Source of the DNA: Mesodorylaimus sp. YZB2_4
Taxonomy: Eukaryota; Nematoda; Enoplea; Dorylaimida; Dorylaimidae
DNA length: 64,000 nucleotides
Assembly: GCA_030248295.1 (NCBI GenBank)
Contig: JASANH010000193.1
Coordinates: forward strand, 916,623-980,622
Reading direction: 5' to 3'
Shown: in pieces, positions 48,256 to 57,704 of the stretch
Layout: each line of letters opens with the position of its first letter
How positions within the stretch are numbered: the stretch's first letter is position 1
Notes under the pieces: model-generated
What the model saw: the letters and a program-made list of their open reading frames with translations, nothing else
Told to the model about the DNA's origin: nothing
Database searches by the model: none
Translations under genes and position numbers: made by a program

Positions 48256-48888
48256 TTTGTCCTCGCATTCAGTTCAAGATCTTCTAGAGAGCTTGGATCA
48301 GATTTGTCGTATCAAACGTCTATCAGAAGCGCCAACACGATGTTCGATAGCCAGTCTGCTGTGGTAGGATCGAGATCCTTTCTATTTCGAAGCTAGGGCA
48401 CGTAAGTGTTGTGTCTGCTGTCTGATTCGCATTATGTATGCAGCCTATTCAGTCTTTGCTTTTGGAATGCACCCACGCTATGGCGCCAGCTCCACCCCTT
48501 CTTTTCAGCTTGTTTAGCTTTGAGTCATTGCTCGTGCACTGCTGTCGTAAAGAGTAGTCGCTTCGATTAAAATATCCAAGTACGTGCGCCGATCTCACGG
48601 AAAACACAACAGTAAGCGACACGTTTGCAAGCTTTGAAGAAAGTCATCACAGAGCGGCGTTTCTGTTCAGAGCGGACTCGTTGCGCGAATCGTGCGATAA
48701 GCTGGGCGTCGACTTGGTGGACGGAGCTCCTCAGGTAGGCGGGCAAGTCTTTGAACACTGACTGTGACTGACCAAGCTGTGTTTCAGGTGGTGCGCGAAG
48801 GATGCGAGTTTTTCGCCGAAGGTCATCTGGCCATCAATATTCAGCGCCCCCGAGTAGATACTGAGCTCATTGTCAGTTTGTTTTGAAT

Positions 48889-49873
48889 GTGAGTGAGAAT
48901 GCCTGAATGTGGCTGACCAAAAAACGAGGTTTTGCTTCGTACCATTGCCTTGGTGGCAATGTATAGAATGCTTTAGTGTTTCGCGCGCTGTCCGTTTTTT
49001 GAACTAAATTATTCATTCATTCGTACTTCCCAGCACCCAAGCACGTACATGCAATCTGGGGGTACGAGACACGATAAAAAGGTAATACAATAAATTACAG
49101 GTGAAAAGAAAATCAAAGTCATCCTGGAAATGTGATTATGTAAAGCATCCCCAGATTCCATGTTCCACTCAATTTTATCAACATGAATTCCACTTGGGAA
49201 AATACATGGATCCACGTGAACCCATTGGTATTTGACCTGGGATCCACGAGGAATACATCATGAAATTCCAACTTCTAGGAATCTGGGTCGTACGAGGAAA
49301 AAGCGCAATTCTCACGAATGCTATTCCACGAAGAGATTGCGGAGAGGATATAGGATTGTCCATAAGATTCAAAAAAGTGCCTCGGTACAATCAGATGATG
49401 CGCCTCGCACGTACGACTACTGGCACGTAAGTCAGTTTTGTGCACAAAACGACGGTCACCGAAATCATGCAAACCATGATAAAACTTGAAGCACTGACAA
49501 AATTTGATTCGTTTACCCCTAGCATATAAAGAGGACCAACCAGCCCTTTCTAAAGCAGTTCCATAGGAAGACGTAAAATCATTCAAAAACAGTCTAACCG
49601 TATACTTTTTTTGCCCTTTCTAAATGATCGATATCACTCCTCAAACTGGCAACTGAGCCATATTCCAAAACGGATCTGACACACGAATCATATAATTTAC
49701 CACGAACTGAGGGGGAGCATGACGACATAGCTTCCGTCAAACATCCCAGCATATTATTAGACTCACGAATAGCAGTGGAAATATGCTCGCTGAACTTCAT
49801 ATCCCTAATAAATAAAATCATTGACTTAACCAAGAGTAAAATGTAAGGCGTGTACTGCTGCTGTAACCCCCCG
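48889..49873. other. Intergenic stretch, no gene seen
   Basis: The minus-strand frame at 49,594-49,833 (FSEHISTAIRESNNMLGCLT) is reminiscent of the C-terminal part of LINE reverse transcriptases (the 'lGfi.R..k.f....' region), followed by SVRGKLYDSCVRSVLEYGSV. This suggests a small LINE fragment. Nothing else is supported. Confidence 0.4.
49594..49833 (-). mobile_element. Fragment of a LINE-type reverse transcriptase
   Basis: The 79-codon minus-strand frame reads MILFIRDMKFSEHISTAIRE, SNNMLGCLTEAMS, VRGKLYDSCVRSVLEYGSVA, then SDIDHLERAKKVYG. This is the layout of the region after the catalytic core of non-LTR retrotransposon polymerases: an RD.kF..HI..A..Ka...LG.. stretch, then L...YV.pvLeY.s..W.......i..le..Q. 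The core itself (YADD box) is absent, so it is a dead fragment. Confidence 0.6.
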
Positions 49874-50047
49874 CCTGGTAGGCCATGGCGAGTGGGAGAG
49901 AGTAATCGATACTCTCTCCTGGCTGGGAGACGTCAACCCCTCGGGTTGATGTTTCAGCCGTAGGTATAGTCGCAAGACTATCCTGCCTCAATCGGAGTTC
50001 TTGTCCCGCCGACTGCGGTCGGCCGCCTCCTTCCTACGCCTACCAGG
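49874..50047 (+). mobile_element. MITE-like element with 10-base terminal inverted repeats
   Basis: The 174-base element begins CCTGGTAGGC and ends GCCTACCAGG. Inside, GAGAGTAATCGATACTCTC forms a perfect stem, and GTCAACCCCTCGGGTTGAT, GCGACTATACC/GGTATAGTCGC-like and GCCGACTGCGGTCGGC form further short hairpins. It has no coding capacity. Related copies lie at 37,134 and, in the opposite orientation, 29,110. Confidence 0.75.
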
Positions 50048-50096
50048 CTCGGTTACACTGCCGCCTTCGCCCTTGGCGCTTCAACAAGTCTGGCCG

Positions 50097-50350
50097 TGTA
50101 AGGGGGATATAAGATTTAGTTAAGTGACATGATAATGTCATTTGTGTGTGGCACTTATGCTAACTCTGCCTGTTAGGCCTAAGTCAACATCGGGTACAGG
50201 TCATGCTGACTGGTTCCCTTGTCTACCTTTGTTTTGTGAATTGCACTTATAACCTCTTGTTGGTGTCCTAGGGACATCTATGTGCCTCGTACGGTGCGGT
50301 CGAGTAAACCTACGTCAACATTCAACTTGTTGTGAGACTAACGTCTTACA
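50097..50350. mobile_element. Solo LTR (copy 2) with 4-base target duplication
   Basis: The ends are TGTAAGGGGG and GTCTTACA, so TGTAAG and CTTACA form six-base inverted termini. GCCG occurs directly on both sides (50093-50096 and 50351-50354). It is related to the element at 46,338-46,589. Neither a primer-binding site nor internal sequence follows. Confidence 0.75.
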
Positions 50351-50539
50351 GCCGGTCACTCATTATCAAAGTGTTCCAGCAACAACAGCATCTTCAGGTC
50401 AACGTCCATCGATCATTCTAGACTAGAACTAGAAGATCGGCTATATTCTGTGATACGCAAATTAAAATAGTTTGGTGACCGTCTGCCTTTGCCGGCGCTT
50501 TTACACTTTGTTCCCCAATCTCTTGAATCCAGTCCATTC

Positions 50540-50690
50540 TAGCCTAAGCCTAAGGCTAAGATTAAGCCCAAATCCAGCCTATCCTAGCCTAAGCCTAAGC
50601 CTGAGCCTATATCCGGCCTATCCTAGCCTAAGCCTAAGCCAAAGGCGAAGACTACGCCTATATCCGGCCTATCCCTAAGCCTACTGGGGA
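50540..50690. repeat. GCCTAA-rich degenerate tandem repeat (interstitial telomere-like)
   Basis: The stretch is made of GCCTAA hexamers and variants (AGCCTAAGCCTAAGGCTAAG, TAGCCTAAGCCTAAGCC) arranged in longer units of about 40-50 bases that begin TCCGGCCTATCC or TCCAGCCTATCC. GCCTAA is the complement of TTAGGC, the nematode telomere repeat. It is short and degenerate, so an internal relic is more likely than a chromosome end. Confidence 0.65.
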
Positions 50691-52163
50691 GCAAAGTGCA
50701 AAAGTGCCCCTTTGCCCTGGTGAGTTGGTGTCGTCGACTTCATCGGGTGCGGTGCTGCAGTAAAGCGCGTGGCAAACGATGGTTTGCCAGAGGGGCTCGT
50801 GCCACAGGAGTAGTGCCAGGTAGTTCATGACACATCGGGTACAGTTTTAGTCCCCAATAATACGAAAGGGCATTTTAGATTCACAATTTCACAAAGGGTT
50901 GTTGGAAGTGTCGGCCACTCGGCCTCGAACAAGCTCTCGATCTCGTGTCTGGCGCTGCTGTATGAAAGCTCTCTGAACCAGTGCACTTACAAGATATCCA
51001 TGCCTCTGACGTGCCTTATGTGTCACGGATTATTTTATATAATACTATATTCATCAATACAGATTAAAAGCATAGGTATCGTTGTGGGTATGCAGATCTG
51101 CTTCTGGGATAGCTGGGGGAATTGTGGAACTCACATGATAATACAGAGCAAACTGTGCTACTGAAAGGGGGATGAAATATCTGCGTGAGCTCGTGCAATT
51201 CGAATGACATCGTAAGACCTTTGTCCTTTGCGCTGATAAACCGCTATTGGTACCTCGTTTAAGACTCTGTACGTGACTGGTGAGGTCGCCTGAAGGAGTT
51301 TTTATCTTTTAGCATTGGACTGACTTACTGCTTGCCTGCTTCTCAACGAGGACGACTTCTATGGCCCATGGCGGAGGTATAAAGTACATTCTTTATTCAA
51401 GTCGGAATTTCAGATTCTGTTGTGGTCAAGGCGGCTGTGGACGAAGACCCATGGGCACTAGGAGTAAACTGATTGTGAGTCTGTCATCTCGTCCATACCT
51501 TTGCTTTCTCCAATGCCTGTTTCTTGACGGCACATGTGATCACGTCGGTTTATTAGAAGAAAACCCGCACCCGGCAAAGACACGGCACTACTCTGGCCAA
51601 GAGAAATGCAGACACCCCCCCCCCCCCCTACATACGTCACAACAAGTTTGATTTGCATTAAGAATTAATATCACTCGTTTATCACAGATCTTCTAGATTC
51701 ATCGCTGCCCTTTGGGTCGGGCGATATTGCACTGCAGTTGTTGGAGTCGCACCTTGATAACTGGTAACCGGTCTTGACGCATTGATCTGGCGAAGGCTCG
51801 GACACTACACACCTTACACACATGTTGATGTGGTATGTGGTGGTGGGGTTGTCGAGTTTAAGCTTCCGCCAAATTTCACGATGAGCATGGGAATGTAAAA
51901 TCTTCGAACCAATCAGAATCAAGAATGGCAGCGTAATTTTTCATTGAAACGAGGTATGGAGCGTGCCACATTGGGCACTAGCAGTACCGAGGAATGCTAG
52001 TGAGTGTAATGAAATAAGAAAGACTTGCGTGAATTCGATTGACCAAGAATATATCTAGTATAAAAGATTTCGTATTTAGCGAAGTGATAATTAAAAAGCC
52101 GAGTAAGTGAAGTGATCGGGTCTGCATATGAGGTTCTGAGAGTTGATTAGCTTCAGATAAGGA
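50691..52163. other. Intergenic stretch, no supportable gene
   Basis: A piece near 50,930-51,000 resembles 40,255-40,325 (CTCGGCCTCG, CTCTCTGAACCAGTGCAC) and is another dispersed repeat. A minus-strand frame at 51,671-51,922 has several Cys residues but no recognised pattern. A poly-C run lies at 51,616-51,628. Confidence 0.4.
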
Positions 52164-54560
52164 ATGGCTTTTCGACACGTTATATGGACTGAACCACCGA
52201 AGGATGTGGGAAAGATCAGTGTCGTTCGTGAGACCGCCATTCACACGACAACGAATATTGAACCGGGAGCGATCGTCAGTTGCACGTGGGGACGGGCGAG
52301 GAAGGCGTACAGGGCAATGATTATATCAGCTCCCTTATACAATCGACTGCACACCGCCTTTTCCCAGCCGTCTCAATCACGATGCCGCCCGATGGTAGGT
52401 TCTAATTTTATCTTGAGTCAACCCGAGGTGATCAAAGCCTAGCTTGTGGGGAGAGAACTGCAAGCCTAGGCAGTTGGTGCCAATCACAGTAATGCCAACA
52501 ACAACTTTTATTCGCCTCAGGATCAACGTGCGCCTGTCTTATCGTACGTCCCTAACCCTGATTCAACAAGCACAGCAGTGTCTAATCAAGCTTTATCTCG
52601 ACGTGTTAACCGGATGGGTGTCAATGTCAAACAGCAACAGAATTCAATTTCGCCGCCGAATTCGAATCGTCCATCGAATAAATCGTCAGCTTCATCATTT
52701 TCGCGACGAAATACCGATTCGACGACCTCATTGTCGAATGTAGAACCGGCACAGGTCCCGGGGTACTCAGGACAGTCGACATCGTTAAAGCGACGTCGAA
52801 CAGCGCCCACGAACCACCCGCCGTTATTAAAATCAGTGGTGATCGCGGCGCCAAACGGTATTGACATCTGTCTCGGTGGTGATCAGAATTATAAGATGTC
52901 TTTCGCCGCATACAATGAAGTGTTAAAAAATGTGCAAGATTCCACCGCGAGCTCGTTAGCCGTGGCACTGATCACCCGATACATGACACCAAGCGAAATA
53001 GGTCGTATTTGGTTGACCGAGCGAGAACTAGTCGGCAGGGAAGGTGACTCCTTATTTGATCAGAATTTATTGAATGCTGCGAAAAAACAAGCCTTGATGC
53101 AGTGTCCAGAACAAGAGATTTGTGATCGACTGCTGGCCAGGCAGTTGGAATATGTGTTTGATGAAATTCGACGCCAGAGGAAAAAGGCGAGTTGGGCTTT
53201 GAGTTGGGAGGTGCATACTTGGAACAGTAAAAAGTGCAGCATGATGATTGGGTAAAATGGGTTTGATTGACTCAATGGATGATTTCCGTTTCAGAAACGT
53301 GAAGCAGGTGATGGTACCAGATTCGGTCAAGCGAATACTCTGGATGGATTTGGAGACGGGCAAGGTGGCGGCGGGGGAGACCACGGGGGTGATAAAAATA
53401 GCGGGAGCGGAAACAATGGCCGCGAGGACGCCATGAACGATGGTGGTTTCGAAGATAATCAAGGAAAAGAGTACGAAGGAGAAGAATATCTGCATGGCGA
53501 ACATGCAAGTGTGGACACGGGCGACAGTGAAGATCAGACGCAATTCGTGCACGGCGAGGGAGAGGACAACGGTCTGATGGGCGAAGGTATGTTAAATAGG
53601 AATGAAGATTTCGAGCATCAAGCGAATATTCTGGGTGGATTCGGAGATGGGCAAGATGGTGGCGGAGGAGATCACACGAGCGATGACGAGAGTGGGAGTG
53701 GTAACAATGACCATGAGTATGTTATGGACGATGGTTCGCACCATATGGATCAGGAAGACGATGCTGTCGAAGATGATCAAGAAAATGAGTACGGAGGAGA
53801 AGAATATCTGCATGGCGAACGTGAAAATGGGGACGCAAGCGACAGTGAGGATCAGGGGCATATGGAGCATGGCGAGGAAGAGGGCAATGGTCTGATGGGC
53901 GAAGGTGTGTTTAACGGGGATGAAGATTTGGAGCATCAAGCGGATATTGCGGGTGGATATGGAGATGGGCAAAATAGTGGCGGGGATGATCACGGGGGTG
54001 ATAAAAAAAGCGGGAGTGGAAACAATGGCCACGAGTGCGCCATGGACGATGGTGGTTTCGAAAGTAATCGAAGAAACGACGACGAAGGTGGAAAATATCT
54101 GCATGAAGAAAACAGAAGCAAAGACGCGGGCGACAATGAAGATCAAACAATAAGGAGATCGAACTTGATATGGTCTCCCAATCCAAGTCGAATTGACATC
54201 ACTAATCAGCCGCAAAATTTTGTCGTGGTCAAAGCGCCAAATGGCACTGATATTCATCTTGGCGGTGATCATAATTATGTCATGTCATTCGTTTCGTACA
54301 AAAGCGCTTTTCAAGATCCTGCCCCAACATCGGCGGTTTCCTTGATTATAGCTTTGTTGAAGCGGTACATGAGTCCAGACCAGATAAGTCGAACTTATTT
54401 GGTCGAGGACAAATTGCCCGAAAAGAAAGACGGAGTACTGCTGGATCATAAATTGGTCGCGGCACTAAAAAAGCAGGTGGCGATGCAATATCCGAAATGG
54501 GAGGTCGACGAAGAGTCCCTCACCACTGCTTTGAAGAAAGTTTTCAAGAGGAAAGCATGA
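52164..54560 (+). CDS. Protein with two BEN-like domains joined by acidic tandem repeats
   Basis: Exons 52164-52394, 52521-53186 and 53295-54560 join in phase to 720 residues. Exon 1 holds a Tudor/SH3-like stretch (FRHVIWTEPPKDVGKISVVR, CTWGRARKAYRAMII). About residues 180-297 (VVIAAPNGIDICLGGDQNYK to QLEYVFDEIRRQRKK) and 605-720 (VVVKAPNGTDIHLGGDHNYV to TTALKKVFKRKA) are two copies of one domain. Its pattern, a DI.LGG strand, a helix with LI..YM.P..I.R..L, then LD..L..A.KKQ....P, resembles the BEN DNA-binding domain. Between them are about 2.7 copies of a roughly 105-residue acidic repeat (GGFGDGQDGGGGDH, YGGEEYLHGE, GLMGEG, DLEHQADI). The second intron uses a GC donor. A chromatin-associated role is inferred only from the domain resemblance. 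Confidence 0.65.
53305..54150 (+). repeat. Coding tandem repeat, about 310-320 bases per unit
   Basis: Units begin near GATGGATTTGGAGACGGGCA (53,340), GGTGGATTCGGAGATGGGCA (53,634) and GGTGGATATGGAGATGGGCA (53,951), and each contains GAAGAATATCTGCATGGCGA or a variant. The reading frame is kept through all units, with length changes in steps of three, so the repeat is under coding constraint. The last unit is partial. Confidence 0.8.
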
Positions 54561-55807
54561 AGGTTAGTGTCATAATCACTTTGCTCTGGGTATTGTTAGT
54601 CCTACCTGTGAGCATCGAGGGGAAGCCGCGTCGGAACTTGTGTGGGCTGACTGAACCCTAAAGATTTTCAAGTCTTTGTCTAATCCTGTGATTCACGACC
54701 GGATTGGATAGGGGTTTGTCGGATCGGATCAGATCGGATGAGGTCCGGATCGGATCATGTGGAACACATGTGTGTAACTTTTTGAAAATCAATAACGAAT
54801 CAATTTTTTCGAAAAGTTGCTTCTCATGATATGGGAGTATTTATAATCACATAGCCATGGCACAAGCGGCCCCTCTCACGTCAGCCACACTGCTCATCAT
54901 GAATCTACTTTACAAGCTGACAAAGTAAAGATCAATGCCGCTCATAAATGACTGTGACCGTAACTTGAAATTTTTTATAAAAGTGGATATTTATACTTCT
55001 TTCCTCTCCTCTCTAATATCTTTGTCGTCCGACTCCGAACATTTTGCAAAATATGACATAACCTTGCCACCTTGCCTTGTTGGGTCGAGCTCAAAAAACC
55101 AAAAATTGTGTTTGTTTCTAGGTGCAAAATAAAGCACTCTGAAAAATATCAGGGGCGTCTTACCAATCAGTCAGCAGTGGTCAGCACTTGAAGTCCCGGC
55201 AATTATTTTAATTCTTCTAGATTTTTTGCCCGAAACCCGAGTGTTTTAAACTCAAAGCCCAAAACCTGAAAACCGAGTTTGGAAAGAACCTAGCGTGTTT
55301 ATCTCAACGTTCGTTTCCTTACCATACAAAAATTCAAAAATTTTCAGGACTTTGGGCCACCACCACAGCTTATCAGTTGGGTAGACGCCTCTGATATTTT
55401 GCAGAAAGCTTACCTTGGCACCTAGGAACACATTACAATTTTTGGTTTTGCAAAGTTAACTTGACGTTCCCTTGTGAGTCATGCATGTTTTCTCTGGCCT
55501 CAAATGATAATAATGAGAAGATGACTTGCAACTCTAAATGAGCAGAAAATAGGAAGCGTCAATGCAGATATTGATCCCATCTCATTCATTACACTAGAGT
55601 GGTTGGATGGAGAAAACTGCGCAACAGCTAGTTGTTTGCCCGCGGTCATTGCAAACAGCATTGGCTTAAAATGTCGGACCGGATAGTTCAGATCGGATGA
55701 TCCGATCCGATGGCATCCGATCCGATCCGACCTGATCTGTGATCCTTTTTTAGAGGAGAAGGAGCTCTAAATGGGAGCACAGTTTTGAATCGAGGCAAGC
55801 GTCGAAA
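54561..55807. other. Non-coding stretch bounded by GATCGG-rich runs
   Basis: GGATCGGATCAGATCGGATG near 54,722 and an oppositely oriented CATCCGATCCGATCCGACCT near 55,716 bracket about 1 kb without coding potential. They may be termini of an old element or just independent simple repeats. Confidence 0.35.
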
Positions 55808-57704
55808 ATGGCAATAAGCAGAATTAAAAAACCGAGGCAAAAGCGTTTGGAGGAGCCAAACACTAAAAAAAAGAATGAAGAGGGCGAAGGAGCTGACGTG
55901 CGATACGGCATTGCCGCTATGCAAGGGTGGCGAATCGAAATGGAAGATGCTCATACGGCAGCGGCGGGCGACGCAATGCCGACTCCTTGGACCGATTGGG
56001 CCTTCTTCGCCGTCTTCGATGGCCATGCTGGAAACAAAGTGGCTCGGTACTGTGCTTCGCATCTACTCGACTCCATATTGAACACGACTGAGATGCAAGA
56101 ATTGGCCAAACAGATGCCTTTGGGATCGAAGAAATTGGATTCAAAGCAAATCGACACGATTTTGAAAGCTATAAAAACGGCCTTTTTATCATTGGACGAG
56201 AAAATGAGGGCGTCTCCCGATTTGTACGGCGATAACGAACGGAGTGGTTCGACCGCAGTTTGCGCTTTATTGGCGCCATCGCATATTTTTGTGGCCAATC
56301 TGGGCGATAGCCGAGCTTTGATCAGTCGCAATGGCGGAGTCTTCTTGGCAACCGAAGATCATAAGCCATCAGTTCGGAGAGAGAGAAATCGGATTGAGGA
56401 TGCTGGCGGTTACGTCGAGAACCAGCGAGTGAATGGAGCCCTGGCCGTATCACGGGCGTTTGGAGGTTATCAGTTTAAGCACGTGAAAAGAGTCAAGAAA
56501 GTGTCGCAAATCATAAGCCCTGAACCTGCCATCTACGTCGAGGAGCGCGATATATCGAAGGCAAGTAAAGACGAATTCATCCTGATGGCCTGCGATGGAG
56601 TATTCGACGTAATGCGTAATCACGAACTAACTGTGCGACTTTGTGAGAAGCCGGCTGCAGGTAACCGACCGTCTGGATTTGATTTGCAATCAAGTTTTGG
56701 ACTCTTGTTTATCAATGGTAAGATTGTCTTTGATCTTTGAGGGGCGGGGAAGGGGGCTGCAAGGAGGCCACCCTTCAAATTAGTGAAATTCAAGTGTCTG
56801 ACGTCGAATTCATCGTGTCGGGGTATGGCTCTATGTATGATCACTGCTTTAAAAACCCCTTGCCTAGGGGACCTGCGTCACCCCGTGGGAAATTAGGATG
56901 CTCCGTTTTTCCGTTGGTATTATCAGTCTAGCTAGAAGCCGCTTAGCCCACGTAGGTGTTGGCACTGATTGAGCAGATTGCTCCAGGTCCTATTGAAGTG
57001 CCATAAAATGCGATCAAGTGTTCGTGTGTTGTGGTGTGAGTATATTCTTCGGGATGGGTTTGTCCAATCTTATTTATTGGTTTGCTTCCACAAATACTTT
57101 TGTTTCAGGGCAGCACAGACAATATGAGCATTATCTTAGCTACATTCGCGGGTGCACCAAAAGTTTGCATCGAGGCCGTCGAAAAAGAACACGAACTGGA
57201 ATGGCGGCTACGAGAACAGATTCATAGTAAGCAGTATAATTCCAAAAACGGAAACAATTAAAAACTTGAGCCTCAATTACGGAAAACGATGTGGGGGGGG
57301 GGGGGGGTAACCCTGATGAAGCTTTATCTTTAATTCTGTTTCTATATTTGTCATATACAGAAACAGACGCATGCCCATCTCCCCATTCTAAAAAATTGTT
57401 AGGGCGTGTTGTCTTTGCACTGACCGAAGCTATCTTTTATTCAGATATTGTAAGCGTTGCTTATGGCCGGGAAGCATTGGACATAGATCACGTGTTGCGA
57501 ACCTTGATAAGCCAAGAAATACCCGGAGTCCCACCTGGCGCAGGTGTTCATGCAATGTAAGTGTCTAACCCTGCTTTTGAAACAGCGAGTAACCAACCAT
57601 ACATCTGCTTCAGGCGTTCGATAGTGCAGTCAGAATTGAGATCGCGGAAGGTCGATGGTGCGGATTTTGTAGGCAGCGATGTAAGTCGCTCGACGACGAG
57701 CTGA
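55808..57704 (+). pseudogene. PPM1A/B-like PP2C copy 3, recently frameshifted
   Basis: Exons 55808-56717, 57109-57226, 57445-57556 and 57614-57704 follow the same structure as copy 1, with exons 2 and 3 of identical length (118 and 112). All PP2C motifs up to MACDGVFDVM are present. A 4-base insertion (ACTG, 56630-56633) after NHEL shifts the frame; without it the frame would continue to the correct splice donor. The later exons still read DNMSIILATFAGAPKVCIEA and QEIPGVPPGAG without stops, so the break is young or an assembly error. The N-terminus differs from copy 1 (MAISRIKKPRQKRLEEPNT, like copy 2). From RYGIAAMQ to EDHKP the DNA is almost identical to copy 1. If the frame shift is real, the product ends early at [10 protein letters not shown] and lacks the last conserved Asp motif. 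Confidence 0.8.

Larger units (their letters stand above)
47428..48888 (+). pseudogene. Broken PP1-like phosphatase gene with SINE insertions
   Basis: PP1 pieces appear in order: an N-terminal remnant (VEQLKKAAGG and a stop), EPPVTICGYTHGQFNDV (the GDVHG motif now GYTHG), LRIFSTHGWPGLDDGQTGC after the SINE, GDHVDRGKQSIAVMRLMIAL (GDYVDRG changed), QICRIKRLSE, SCDKLGVDLVDGAPQ where RAHQ is expected, and VVREGCEFFAEGHLAINI at the end. Intron positions match those of the intact PP1-like gene at 1.1-2.3 kb, so this is a duplicated gene and not a retrocopy. The metal-binding His of RAHQ, an Asp of GDVHG and much of the middle are lost. Confidence 0.85.

Noticed and set aside
51671..51922. Cys-containing minus frame, possibly a small secreted protein
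   Set aside because: No signal peptide in frame and the Cys spacing fits no family that I know.
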